Shown piece after piece: positions 30,083 to 39,864 of a DNA stretch of 64,000 nt (position 1 is the stretch's first letter; each line of letters begins with the position of its first letter). A program made the translations under genes and the position numbers. The stretch spans positions 23,821 through 87,820 of the forward strand of contig JAESUM010000050.1 in NCBI GenBank assembly GCA_016763075.1. Reading direction: 5' to 3'. Origin of the DNA: Pseudomonadales bacterium. GTDB taxonomy: Bacteria; Pseudomonadota; Gammaproteobacteria; Pseudomonadales; JAHRWD01. The notes beneath the pieces were generated by a model. It worked only from the letters and a program-made list of their open reading frames with translations. It did not search any database and was not told the origin of the DNA.

Positions 30083-31309
30083 ATGAAAGAGCCTTTACTA
30101 TTTCTTAGCCATCGAATTCCATATCCACCGAATAAAGGGGATAAAATTCGCTCGTTTCACATTCTCAAGCACCTCTCTAAAAAGTATCGAATCTTTTTGG
30201 GTACTTTTGTAGATGATGAAAATGACTGGCAGTATATCGACGGACTTGAACCCTATGTTGAAGAGCAGTTGTGTTTGCCGCTAAACCCACTGTGGTCAAA
30301 AATCAAAGGCCTAACTGCATTTGCGCTAGGCCAACCCATTGCTAACCCCTATTATTTTGATCGGCGTTTACAGCGGTGGGTAGACGGCATTCTTGAAGCG
30401 CATAATCCAGCAAAGGTGTTTGTGTATTCGTCTTCAATGGCGCAATACGTTTTGGATTCAAAATATGACAGCCGTCAAAGAATCATCGATTTTGTAGATG
30501 TTGATTCAGATAAATGGCGACAGTATTCGCAAAAGAAGACAGGTGTCATGAAATGGGTGTATCAGCGAGAGCACCGATATTTATTAGATTTCGAGCGCAA
30601 AGTGGCTGCCAGTTTTGATGCAAGTCTATTTGTATCGGTAGATGAAGCTGCATTGTTTAAACAGATGGCGCCGGAAAGCACGGCTAAGATTGGCTCAGTT
30701 TCTAATGGAGTGGACCTCGATTATTTTGCAGATACTAATGGGCTACAAACACCCTACGAACATGAAGTCCCGGTTCTGGTTTTTACCGGAGCGATGGATT
30801 ACTGGGCGAACGCAGATGCGGTTCAATGGTTTTGTGATGAGGTATTTCCGCTAATTAAACAGACGGTGGAAGCCGCTGAGTTTTATATTGTTGGCATTAA
30901 TCCGTCTTCCCAGGTTCTCGCCCTCGGAGAGCGCGTTGGCGTTACGGTTACCGGCCGCGTAGAAGACATTCGCCCCTATATACACTTTGCAAATGTAGCA
31001 ATCGCTTCGCTTCAGATTGCTCGCGGCATTCAAAATAAAATTCTTGAGGCAATGGCCAATTCTACACCAGTTGTGGCTACCGGCGCTGCGATGGAAGGTA
31101 TCGCAATTCCCGAAGCGCTCAATCATTTAGTGCAAGACGTACCGGCTCAATTTGCTGACAAGGTGGTCGAGCTATTTGATAGCGAATACGCACAGGTAAC
31201 CGGTGCTCAGTGCCGCGAAGCGGTCGAGAAAAGCTACAGTTGGCAGGCCTGTTTGCAGCAATTAGACGCCGTGCTTGAAAACCGTACCGATGGAGAGCAG
31301 TCGTTGTGA
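30083..31309 (+). CDS. XrtA-associated glycosyltransferase (GT4-like, TIGR03087 type)
   Basis: 408-residue GT-B glycosyltransferase. The N-terminus LFLSHRIPYPPNKGDKIRSFHI is highly characteristic of the exosortase-associated group TIGR03087. The C-terminal donor-binding region is RGIQNKILEAMANSTPVVAT. Donor and acceptor sugars are not evident. It starts 2 bp after the femAB-like gene and its stop overlaps the xrtA start by 4 bp (GTGA), indicating translational coupling. Confidence 0.92.
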   Translation: MKEPLLFLSHRIPYPPNKGDKIRSFHILKHLSKKYRIFLGTFVDDENDWQYIDGLEPYVEEQLCLPLNPLWSKIKGLTAFALGQPIANPYYFDRRLQRWVDGILEAHNPAKVFVYSSSMAQYVLDSKYDSRQRIIDFVDVDSDKWRQYSQKKTGVMKWVYQREHRYLLDFERKVAASFDASLFVSVDEAALFKQMAPESTAKIGSVSNGVDLDYFADTNGLQTPYEHEVPVLVFTGAMDYWANADAVQWFCDEVFPLIKQTVEAAEFYIVGINPSSQVLALGERVGVTVTGRVEDIRPYIHFANVAIASLQIARGIQNKILEAMANSTPVVATGAAMEGIAIPEALNHLVQDVPAQFADKVVELFDSEYAQVTGAQCREAVEKSYSWQACLQQLDAVLENRTDGEQSL

Positions 31310-32868
31310 GTAATGTCGATGCATCGAATCAGTCAAAATTGGATTCGAAAATTAAATTCCGCCTGATCGCTAGCGTATTCCTTTTGACCTTGCCGTTGAT
31401 GCTGTACTGGCAAACCGCTTGGTCAATGGTAGAAATTTGGTGGCGTTCAGACACCTTCGCCCACGGCTTTATGATTCTGCCAATAGCGCTCTATTTGGTC
31501 TGGCAAAAACGTCATACCTTGGCAAAGCAACCCATCAATACCAACGGCTTAGGTTTGGTTTTGCTAGTTTTTTGCGGTGTGTTTTGGTTTCTTGCCAACC
31601 TAGTTGATATTGCAGTGATTCAGCAATTTATGTTCACTGCGATGATACCGGTGTTAGTTCTGACTTTATTTGGCTGGTCAGTCACTAAAACCATCCTGTT
31701 TCCGCTTTGTTTTTTGTTTTTTATGGTGCCATTTGGCGAGCGATTGATTCCTTCGCTGATTGATTTTACGGCATTTTTTACCATCCGATCGATTCAGCTA
31801 ACCGGCATTCCAATTTATTGGGAGGGCCACAATCTTAGCCTGCCTAGCGGGAACTGGTCTGTGGTAGAAGCCTGTAGTGGCATTCGTTACCTCATTGCTT
31901 CTGTTGCTTTAGGTTCTCTTTATTGCTACCTGACGTTTCATACTATTTTGAAGCGCAGCATCTTTTTCGGTTTGTTTATTATTGTTCCGATTATAGCCAA
32001 CGGCCTACGTGCTTTTATGATTGTGATGATCGGCCATTTCAGCAGTATGAAGCTGGCTACGGGCGTAGACCACCTTATTTACGGTTGGGTGTTCTTTGGC
32101 GTCATTATGTTCATGATGTTTTACCTAGGTTCTTTTTGGGCAGATGAAGCGAAGCCCGAGCCAAAGAATGATTCGATAGATACAGACGCAAACGATGGTT
32201 TAGCATCCACGCACATGCAATCGTTGTTTAGCGACTACCGAGCATCGATTTCGGTATGGTTAAGTGGGCTGATATTGGTTGTTGTTTGGCCGATTTTAGC
32301 CTATCAGGATCAATCGCCTTCAGGTGTTGCTCAGGTTTCAAAGTTAGCGGAATTACCAGAGCAGTTAGGGGCGTGGAAGAAGCAAAATGGCGCGCAAAAA
32401 TTAGCTTCGTGGGAGCCATCCTACGTCGGCGCGACCGCAGAGCTTCATGCAGTGTATATGTTTGAAGGCCAGAGGGTAGGCGTGTTTTTAGAGCATTACC
32501 CGCAGCAGAGCCAGGGCGCAGAATTAGTGAACTCCCAAAATGTATTGATTCCAGAGTCTTCGCAGTGGCAGCAGGTTGAAGATACATCGGTTGCGGTTGT
32601 AGGTATTGAGGGTTTAAAGCGTGTAAAACAAGCACGTCTTAAGTTGGCCGATACTCGGCTGATTGTTTGGCATTGGTACCATATTGCAGGGGACAACACC
32701 GTTAATGACTACCTTGCCAAGTTGTATGGCGTACAAGGGAAGTTATTAAAAGACGATGAGTCAGCGACCGGCATAGTGTTGTATATGCCGTACGTTGATA
32801 CTACCGAGAAGCAAACAGAAACAATGTCATCCTTTGCTAATGTTTTACTGCCTTGGTTTGCCGATTAA
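31306..32868 (+). CDS. xrtA: Exosortase A fused to EpsI domain
   Basis: Integral-membrane cysteine protease/transpeptidase that recognises PEP-CTERM signals. About eight transmembrane helices occupy residues 18-275. The catalytic set is visible: Cys190 in VVEACSGIRYL, Arg235 in ANGLRAFM and His256 in GVDHLIYGW. After a further helix (about 305-325) residues 340-520 form an EpsI domain (PEQLGAWKKQ, VGVFLEHYPQQSQGAELVNS), which is a separate gene in some systems. The start is GTG 31306, overlapping the preceding stop. It identifies the locus as XrtA type. Confidence 0.95.
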   Translation: MSNVDASNQSKLDSKIKFRLIASVFLLTLPLMLYWQTAWSMVEIWWRSDTFAHGFMILPIALYLVWQKRHTLAKQPINTNGLGLVLLVFCGVFWFLANLVDIAVIQQFMFTAMIPVLVLTLFGWSVTKTILFPLCFLFFMVPFGERLIPSLIDFTAFFTIRSIQLTGIPIYWEGHNLSLPSGNWSVVEACSGIRYLIASVALGSLYCYLTFHTILKRSIFFGLFIIVPIIANGLRAFMIVMIGHFSSMKLATGVDHLIYGWVFFGVIMFMMFYLGSFWADEAKPEPKNDSIDTDANDGLASTHMQSLFSDYRASISVWLSGLILVVVWPILAYQDQSPSGVAQVSKLAELPEQLGAWKKQNGAQKLASWEPSYVGATAELHAVYMFEGQRVGVFLEHYPQQSQGAELVNSQNVLIPESSQWQQVEDTSVAVVGIEGLKRVKQARLKLADTRLIVWHWYHIAGDNTVNDYLAKLYGVQGKLLKDDESATGIVLYMPYVDTTEKQTETMSSFANVLLPWFAD

Positions 32869-32944
32869 TAGTAAAATTGCGGTAGACCGTGCATGCCTAT
32901 TAATTTTTGAACTCAACATTACGTAAACATTAAGTAAACAATAG

Positions 32945-33493
32945 ATGAAATTTATTCCAACTAAGATTCCCGATGTCGTGATTATTGAACCACAAGTTTT
33001 TGGTGATGAGCGCGGGTTTTTTATGGAAACCTGGAGTACCCGTGATTTTAAAGACGCGGGGTTGGATCTTGAGTTTGTACAAGATAACCACAGCTCATCC
33101 ACGCAAGGCATTTTAAGAGGCCTGCATTACCAAATTCAAAACCCACAGGGGAAGCTGGTCAGGGTCATTCGCGGAGAAGTGTACGATGTCGCAGTAGATA
33201 TGCGCAGTACCTCCCCAACTTTTGGGCAATGGGTGGGTATTACCTTGTCTGAGCAGAATAGGCGTATGTTATGGGTGCCGCCGGGTTTTGCACACGGATT
33301 TTATGTCACCAGCGAAGACGCTGAATTTGTATATAAATGTACAGATTTTTACGCCCCAGAACATGAGCGCAGCCTGCTTTGGAACGATGCAGATTTAGGC
33401 ATTGATTGGCCTATTGCACCAAGCGATACCCCCACACTTTCTGATAAAGACAAAAACGGCACACCGTTTAAAGTTGCGGATAGTTATTCATGA
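32945..33493 (+). CDS. rfbC: dTDP-4-dehydrorhamnose 3,5-epimerase
   Basis: Third enzyme of dTDP-L-rhamnose synthesis. Substrate-binding DERGFFMETW (21-30), catalytic His61 in RGLHYQ and Tyr130 are in place. 182 residues, family length. The stop overlaps the rfbD start by 4 bp (ATGA). A 76-bp gap with AT-rich sequence separates it from xrtA. Confidence 0.96.
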   Translation: MKFIPTKIPDVVIIEPQVFGDERGFFMETWSTRDFKDAGLDLEFVQDNHSSSTQGILRGLHYQIQNPQGKLVRVIRGEVYDVAVDMRSTSPTFGQWVGITLSEQNRRMLWVPPGFAHGFYVTSEDAEFVYKCTDFYAPEHERSLLWNDADLGIDWPIAPSDTPTLSDKDKNGTPFKVADSYS

Positions 33494-34380
33494 GAACGTT
33501 GATTGTTGGTGCGAACGGCCAGCTTGGGCAAGAATTACAAGCCACTGCAAGCCAAACAAAAAACCACATCGAGCTGATTGCGCCAAAACTTGAACGACTA
33601 GACATCTGTAATCAAACACAAGTAGATTCATATTTTGCAGAATTTAAGCCTGCGCTAGTTATCAACGCAGCAGCGTATACCGCGGTCGATCAAGCTGAGC
33701 AAGAATCAGAGCTTGCATTTGAAAGCAACCGCGACGGCGTGGCCAATCTTGCTAGCGCATGTAAAGCGCATCAAGCCCGGTTGATTCATATCTCGACTGA
33801 CTTTGTATTTGATGGGCGTGCATCGGTACCCTATAAGCCTGCAGACATCGCGAAGCCGTTAAGCGTTTACGGTAGTTCAAAACTGGCTGGCGAAGAAGCG
33901 CTGCAGACTTCAGGTTTAGAGGACTATTTAATCCTACGAACTGCATGGGTATATTCGAGTTTTGGCGGCAATTTTGTCAAAACCATGTTGAAACTCATGG
34001 CACAAAGAGATTCGTTAGGTGTGGTAGCCGATCAAATTGGAACACCTACCTATGCTCGAGAATTCGCAAAGGCAATTTGGGCCATGGCGTTAAATACCGA
34101 GTTTCAAGGCCTTTACCATTGGACGGATGCAGGGGTCGCCAGCTGGTATGATTTTGCCGTCGCAATACAAGAAGAAGCATTGGAAATAGGGCTTCTTAAA
34201 ATCCCTATTCAAATCAACCCGATTGCAACCGCTGCCTACCCAACCCCGGCGCAGCGCCCAGCCTATGGCGTGCTGGATAAAACCGATACGTGGGACCAAT
34301 TAAACTGCGCGCCTACCCACTGGCGGGTTCGACTGCGGGAAATGTTAAACACCTTGGCAAAGAGCAGCGGTAATTTGTAA
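33490..34380 (+). CDS. rfbD: dTDP-4-dehydrorhamnose reductase
   Basis: Last enzyme of dTDP-L-rhamnose synthesis. The NADPH-binding Gly-rich turn GANGQLGQEL starts at residue 7 and the short-chain dehydrogenase pair Tyr127-x3-Lys131 lies in VYGSSKLAGE. 296 residues. Translationally coupled to rfbC by an ATGA overlap. Confidence 0.96.
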   Translation: MRTLIVGANGQLGQELQATASQTKNHIELIAPKLERLDICNQTQVDSYFAEFKPALVINAAAYTAVDQAEQESELAFESNRDGVANLASACKAHQARLIHISTDFVFDGRASVPYKPADIAKPLSVYGSSKLAGEEALQTSGLEDYLILRTAWVYSSFGGNFVKTMLKLMAQRDSLGVVADQIGTPTYAREFAKAIWAMALNTEFQGLYHWTDAGVASWYDFAVAIQEEALEIGLLKIPIQINPIATAAYPTPAQRPAYGVLDKTDTWDQLNCAPTHWRVRLREMLNTLAKSSGNL

Positions 34381-34453
34381 ATCGTATCGTGTTAATTTGT
34401 ATTAAAACAAATTAAGTATTCAAAATAATATTCTATTCGAAGAGTTTTCAAAC

Positions 34454-35557
34454 GTGAGTAAAACACTACTGGTAACCGGCGCTGCCGGATTCATCGGCGT
34501 TAATTTTTGTAATTACTGGTTAGGCCGTTACGCTACCGACCGGATAATTGGTTTTGATATTCTCAGCTATGCCGGTAACCGCCATAGCCTAGAACAGGCT
34601 GAACTGAATGACCGTTTTGAATTTGTAGCAGGCGATATTCTTGATCAAACACTTATCGAGACGCTACTGCGTGATCAAAAAGTAGATGATATCGTGCATT
34701 TTGCAGCAGAAAGCCATGTCGATCGCTCCATCACCGCTCCAGACCTATTCTTAGAAACCAATATTATGGGCACCCACAGCCTGCTAAAAGCGGCGCGCCA
34801 AGTGTGGTTAACCGAGCAAGCAGATGGCCGCCACCGGTTTCATCATGTCTCTACCGATGAAGTGTACGGCACGCTTGCACCGCAAGATCCGGCATTTTGC
34901 GAAACCACCGCGTACCAGCCAAACTCGCCATATTCGGCTAGTAAAGCAGCCTCGGATCATATGGTTAGGGCGTACCATCACACCTACGGGTTGGATGTGA
35001 CGACCAGCAATTGCTCGAATAATTATGGTCCGTTCCATTTTCCAGAAAAGCTAATTCCACTCTGCATCATCAATATATTGAATGGCAAAGCATTGCCGAT
35101 ATACGGCGATGGGCAGCAAATTCGTGACTGGTTATATGTCGAAGATCATTGCCGGGGCATCGATCTAGTCTTAACCAACGGCCGTGCAGGGGAGACCTAC
35201 AATATTGGCGGCAACAATGAAAAAGCCAATATTGATTTGGTGAACGTGCTGTGTAAATTAGTTGATGAAAAATTCAACAACAACCCAGAATTAAAGCAAC
35301 GCTTTCCTGATGCGCCCGCCGCCAATCAGAAAACTAGCGATAGCTTGATTACTTACGTCAGCGATCGCCCGGGGCATGACCGGCGGTACGCAGTGGATGT
35401 TAGCAAAGCACACAGCGAGCTGGGCTACGAGCCGAAGGAAACCTTTGAAAAAGGGCTTAGCAAAACCCTAAATTGGTATCTAGACAACGAAAACTGGTGG
35501 CGTACCGTGTTAGATGGCAGCTACCGCGAGTGGATAGATGAACAATATGGCAGCTAA
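34454..35557 (+). CDS. rfbB: dTDP-glucose 4,6-dehydratase
   Basis: Second enzyme of the dTDP-rhamnose pathway. GAAGFIGVNF binds NAD, STDEVYG (Thr134, Asp135, Glu136) gives the dehydratase acid/base residues, and Tyr160-x3-Lys164 is the redox pair in SPYSASK. 367 residues. The start is GTG 34454. Its 3' end overlaps the next glycosyltransferase by 20 bp. rfbA, which makes the dTDP-glucose substrate, is not in the window. Confidence 0.96.
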   Translation: MSKTLLVTGAAGFIGVNFCNYWLGRYATDRIIGFDILSYAGNRHSLEQAELNDRFEFVAGDILDQTLIETLLRDQKVDDIVHFAAESHVDRSITAPDLFLETNIMGTHSLLKAARQVWLTEQADGRHRFHHVSTDEVYGTLAPQDPAFCETTAYQPNSPYSASKAASDHMVRAYHHTYGLDVTTSNCSNNYGPFHFPEKLIPLCIINILNGKALPIYGDGQQIRDWLYVEDHCRGIDLVLTNGRAGETYNIGGNNEKANIDLVNVLCKLVDEKFNNNPELKQRFPDAPAANQKTSDSLITYVSDRPGHDRRYAVDVSKAHSELGYEPKETFEKGLSKTLNWYLDNENWWRTVLDGSYREWIDEQYGS

Positions 35558-36689
35558 ACCAGCCCACATTGTTCACATTATTTTCCGGTTCGATATCGGT
35601 GGGTTAGAAAATGGTGTGGTTAACCTCATCAACCAAATGCCAGAGGATGAATATCGACATAGCATCGTCTGCTTAACCGATTACAACCCTGAATTTTTCA
35701 AACGTATCATACAAGCCACCGTTAAAATCCACGCGCTGGATAAGCGTGATGGCAATGATATTGGTATGTTTATTCGCCTCTGGCGCTTACTGCGTAAAAT
35801 TAAACCAGATCTCGTGCACACTCGAAATGTAGCAACACTTGAGACCCAATTAGTTGCTCTGCTTGCGGGTGTAAGCGCGCGAGTTCATGGCGAGCATGGC
35901 TGGGATATGGGCGACTTATCCGGCGGTAACCGCAAATATCAAATACTTCGCCGAGCTATAGCACCATTTGTATCCAAATTTATTGCATTGTCTCGCCAAT
36001 CAGCTCAGTACTTGGAGCGCGATGTTAAAATCGCCGCTACTCGTATCGAACAGATTATTAATGGTGTGGATGCAAATTTGTTTACTGCAGCACCGCATCG
36101 ACTCAAACATATTCCAGATGGGCTGCAAACCCAAGACTGTGTAATTTTTGGCACGGTTGGGCGTCTCGCAGCAGTTAAGAACCAAAAATTGCTGCTCACG
36201 GCATTTATAACGTTGATGAAAGAGCAGCCACAATTTCAGCACAAAGCGCGTCTTGTTTTAGTTGGCGATGGCCCGGAAAAAAACGCGTTGTTAGCTATAC
36301 TTAATCTTTCTGGTTTAGAGAGCAGCTGTTTCTTTATTGGCGCTAGCGATGAAGTCGCACAGTGGATGCGGTTGATCGACGTATTTGTTTTACCCTCTTT
36401 AGCAGAAGGTATTTCGAACACGATACTCGAAGCCATGGCCACTGGCTTACCGGTGATCGCAACCGATGTTGGTGGGAATTCTGAACTGGTAATAGATGGT
36501 GAAACCGGTGCGTTGGTCCCAGTGAGCGACAGCAACGCGATGGTTGCCTGTATGAAAAAATACATCGACCAGCCTGAACTTATTGAGCAACACGGCGGAG
36601 CTGCTCGAACCCGTATAGAAAACTCTTTCAGTCTTGAGCATATGGTAGCGCGCTACCAGCATGTGTATACAAGCCTATTAGAAGGTTAA
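35538..36689 (+). CDS. XrtA-associated glycosyltransferase (GT4, TIGR03088 type)
   Basis: 383-residue GT-B glycosyltransferase. The N-terminus HIVHIIFRFDIGGLENGVVNL is the hallmark of the exosortase-associated group TIGR03088. The donor site has the E-x7-E motif AEGISNTILEAMATG followed by LPVIATDVGG. The ATG at 35538 overlaps the rfbB stop by 20 bp, so the two are tightly coupled. The sugar moved is not known. Confidence 0.93.
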   Translation: MNNMAAKPAHIVHIIFRFDIGGLENGVVNLINQMPEDEYRHSIVCLTDYNPEFFKRIIQATVKIHALDKRDGNDIGMFIRLWRLLRKIKPDLVHTRNVATLETQLVALLAGVSARVHGEHGWDMGDLSGGNRKYQILRRAIAPFVSKFIALSRQSAQYLERDVKIAATRIEQIINGVDANLFTAAPHRLKHIPDGLQTQDCVIFGTVGRLAAVKNQKLLLTAFITLMKEQPQFQHKARLVLVGDGPEKNALLAILNLSGLESSCFFIGASDEVAQWMRLIDVFVLPSLAEGISNTILEAMATGLPVIATDVGGNSELVIDGETGALVPVSDSNAMVACMKKYIDQPELIEQHGGAARTRIENSFSLEHMVARYQHVYTSLLEG

Positions 36690-36711
36690 GAATAATATGA
36701 GTAATTACTAG

Positions 36712-38601
36712 ATGTGTGGAATTGCAGGAATATTTGATACCAAAGGTAAGCGCGAAATTAACCGCGAACTGCTTGCACGCATGAATCAATCCCAGTTTCA
36801 CCGCGGCCCAGATGAAGGCGGACATCATTTTGAGCCAGGCCTTGGTCTTGCTCACCGGCGGCTATCCATTATTGACCTATCATCAGGTCAGCAGCCAATG
36901 TTTAATCAAGACCGAAGTGTCTGCGTGGTGTACAACGGCGAGATATACAACTTCCCAGAATTACGCAAAGAGCTTCAAATATTGGGTTTTTCTTTTAATA
37001 CCCACTGCGATACCGAAGTAATTGTCCACGGGTGGACAGCCTGGGGCGAAGCCTGCGTGGATAAATTCAGAGGTATGTTTGCCTTCGCAATATGGGATAA
37101 AAACAAACGTTCGCTGTTCCTTGCCCGAGACCGCCTAGGAATTAAACCACTGTTTTATTCCATGTTGCCCGATGGTCAGTTTATTTTTGGATCAGAATTA
37201 AAAGTACTCAAATGCCATCCAGACTTACCCAAGAAAATGGACCCTACCGCGGTAGAGGATTACTTTGCGCTGGGTTATATCCCTGAACCAAAAACAATTT
37301 ATCAGTCTGTCTATAAGCTGAAACCCGGTCACACCTTAACGATAAAACAAGACCAAGGGCTGCCACCCACTCGAGAATATTGGGATGTTCCATTTACCCC
37401 AGTTCAGTTTAGTTCTGAGCAAGCGCTTCAAGAAGAATTGATCGAACGCCTGCGCGAAGCCGTGGATATCCGAATGGTTGCAGAAGTGCCATTGGGAGCA
37501 TTCTTGTCCGGTGGTGTCGATTCAAGTGCAATTGTTGCGATGATGGCCCAACTACAAGATAAACCAGTCAATACCTGCGCAATTGGTTTTGACGTAAAAC
37601 AATATAACGAAACCGAATTTGCGCAGCAGGTGGCGGATCAATATAAGACCAATCACTTTAAAGATGTTGTTGGAAGTGATGATTTTGAACTGATCGAAAC
37701 ATTAGCTGGTTTGTATGATGAGCCTTATGCTGATAGTTCAGCGATGCCAACGTATCGGGTTTGTCAGCTCGCGAAGAAGCGAGTTACCGTTGCACTTTCT
37801 GGTGATGGAGGTGATGAACATTTTGCTGGGTATCGACGTTATCGCTGGCATATGAATGAAGAAAAACTTCGTTCAGCGTTGCCACTAGGCATTCGTAAGC
37901 CAGTGTTTGGTGCGCTCGGAACGATGTACCCTAAGGCCGACTGGGCACCTCGTGTTTTTAGAGCAAAAACTACTTTTCAGGCATTGGCACGAAACTCGGT
38001 TGAAGCCTACCTTCATAGCGTATCTCATACCTCTGCAGAGCAGCGATCCGAGCTATTCAGCGATTCTTTGAAATCACAGCTCCAAGGCTACCGTGTCAAC
38101 GAGGTATTTGACCATCATGCTCAAAACTCGCCTACCGATGATCCACTGTCGCTAATTCAATATATCGATATGAAGACTTATCTGGTTGGCGACATCCTTA
38201 CCAAAGTTGACCGCGCCAGCATGGCGCACTCGTTAGAAGTGCGCGTGCCGCTACTGGATCACAAGTTTGTCGAATGGGTTTCTGGCATTCCGTCTGGCCT
38301 AAAAATGAAGGGGCAGGAAGGGAAATATATTTTGAAAAAATCTCTTGAATCACATTTAAGTGATGACATTCTTTATCGAGATAAAATGGGTTTTGCTATT
38401 CCTATTTCTAATTGGTTCAGAGGACCTCTTAAAAACAAAATTAAAGACTCTGTCCTGGGTGGCCGTTTGGTAGATACAGGGCTGTTTAATCACAAATACC
38501 TGACAACATTAGTCGAACAGCATCAGTCTGGGCAGCGCGACCACAGCGCTGCACTATGGGCCTTGATGATGTTTGATTTAACCACTGCTGATATGGCGTA
38601 A
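36712..38601 (+). CDS. XrtA/PEP-CTERM system amidotransferase (asparagine synthetase-like)
   Basis: 629-residue glutamine-dependent amidotransferase. The start MCGIAGIF exposes the class II glutaminase Cys2; residues 1-200 are the glutaminase domain and 240-600 the synthetase domain with the ATP pyrophosphatase loop SGGVDSS (266-272). These locus-specific AsnB-like proteins are thought to amidate a sugar carboxylate or similar group rather than make asparagine; that is inference from context. The ATG at 36712 follows 22 bp after the glycosyltransferase. Confidence 0.93.
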   Translation: MCGIAGIFDTKGKREINRELLARMNQSQFHRGPDEGGHHFEPGLGLAHRRLSIIDLSSGQQPMFNQDRSVCVVYNGEIYNFPELRKELQILGFSFNTHCDTEVIVHGWTAWGEACVDKFRGMFAFAIWDKNKRSLFLARDRLGIKPLFYSMLPDGQFIFGSELKVLKCHPDLPKKMDPTAVEDYFALGYIPEPKTIYQSVYKLKPGHTLTIKQDQGLPPTREYWDVPFTPVQFSSEQALQEELIERLREAVDIRMVAEVPLGAFLSGGVDSSAIVAMMAQLQDKPVNTCAIGFDVKQYNETEFAQQVADQYKTNHFKDVVGSDDFELIETLAGLYDEPYADSSAMPTYRVCQLAKKRVTVALSGDGGDEHFAGYRRYRWHMNEEKLRSALPLGIRKPVFGALGTMYPKADWAPRVFRAKTTFQALARNSVEAYLHSVSHTSAEQRSELFSDSLKSQLQGYRVNEVFDHHAQNSPTDDPLSLIQYIDMKTYLVGDILTKVDRASMAHSLEVRVPLLDHKFVEWVSGIPSGLKMKGQEGKYILKKSLESHLSDDILYRDKMGFAIPISNWFRGPLKNKIKDSVLGGRLVDTGLFNHKYLTTLVEQHQSGQRDHSAALWALMMFDLTTADMA

Positions 38602-38634
38602 GACTGAATATCGAACATTGGTTTTATATAATTT

Positions 38635-39855
38635 ATGATAGAAAATAGCGGCGGGATAAAACGGATTCTGGTAGCAACCACACTTTATCCGAATGCCAAT
38701 CAAAATAGACATGGAATTTTTGTTGAAACTCGGTTGCGCCAGCTATTAAAAACTGGCGAAGTTGAGGCGCGGGTGGTGGCTCCGGTACCTTGGTTTCCAT
38801 TCAAAATTTCATCTATGGAGCAGTACTCGGTCTATGCCGACGTTCCAGTATACGAACAACGAAATGGTATCGAAGTATTTCACCCACGCTATCTGGTTAT
38901 TCCTAAAATTGGAATGTTGCTTACGCCATTTTTTTTGGCGATAACGCTGTTTTTTTGCGCACGTAAGATTAGGAAAAACGGATTTAAATTTGAGTTGCTT
39001 GATGGGCACTATTTTTACCCAGATGGAGTGGCTACCGCATTAGTCGCGAAATTACTTAAAGTGCCGTACCTGATTACAGCTCGGGGCACCGATATTAATT
39101 TGATATCCAGCTATAAAATACCGAGAAAAATGATTCGATGGGCCGCTAAAAACGCAGCTGGAAACATAACCGTGAGTACAGCCTTAAAAGAAAAGCTGAC
39201 GGATTTGGGCGTGCCGGCAGATAAAGTTCATGTCTTGCGGAACGGCGTAGATTCAGAGCTGTTCGTGATAGGTGATGCCCAAAAAATTCGTAAAGAGATG
39301 AAGCTGACAGGAAATGTGTTGGTTAGCGTCGGTAATTTGGTTGAACCCAAAGGCCATGCTTTAGTTATACAGGCTCTGAAGAACTTACCGGGTTTTCACC
39401 TGTTGATCATCGGTTTGGGTGAGCAACTTGGGGCTTTGCAAACGCTTGCGAATGAATTGGATGTGAGTGACCGAGTTCAATACATTGGCGAACAGTCTCA
39501 GACGGATCTGGCAAAAATTTATAGTGCTGCGGATTTACTGATATTGGCTTCTAGTCGGGAAGGCTGGCCCAATGTCTTATTAGAGTCTATGGCATGTGGC
39601 ACTCCGGTAGTCGCCACCCGTGTGGGTGGGACACCAGAAATAGTTAAGGCACCAGAGGCGGGACAACTCATTGCAACGCGATCATCTGATGCCATTGTTG
39701 CTGGTATTCAGCAGGTACTGAACTCGCCACCGCGACCTGAAGATACCCGAAAATACGCGCAAAAATTTTCCTGGGGGCAAACGATTTCTGGGCTAACGGA
39801 TCTGCTTGACAAGATAATGATCCATTCGACACCCAACACAGCTAAGAGTCAGTAA
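38635..39855 (+). CDS. Glycosyltransferase family 4 protein
   Basis: 406-residue GT-B glycosyltransferase. The acceptor half has RILVATTLYPNANQNRHGIFVETR and a strongly hydrophobic segment (about 101-117) that may lie in the membrane. The donor half has SREGWPNVLLESMACG (E-x7-E) and PVVATRVGG. Substrates unknown. It lies between the amidotransferase and another glycosyltransferase, with 9 bp to the latter. Confidence 0.9.
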   Translation: MIENSGGIKRILVATTLYPNANQNRHGIFVETRLRQLLKTGEVEARVVAPVPWFPFKISSMEQYSVYADVPVYEQRNGIEVFHPRYLVIPKIGMLLTPFFLAITLFFCARKIRKNGFKFELLDGHYFYPDGVATALVAKLLKVPYLITARGTDINLISSYKIPRKMIRWAAKNAAGNITVSTALKEKLTDLGVPADKVHVLRNGVDSELFVIGDAQKIRKEMKLTGNVLVSVGNLVEPKGHALVIQALKNLPGFHLLIIGLGEQLGALQTLANELDVSDRVQYIGEQSQTDLAKIYSAADLLILASSREGWPNVLLESMACGTPVVATRVGGTPEIVKAPEAGQLIATRSSDAIVAGIQQVLNSPPRPEDTRKYAQKFSWGQTISGLTDLLDKIMIHSTPNTAKSQ

Positions 39856-39864
39856 ACAAAACGT

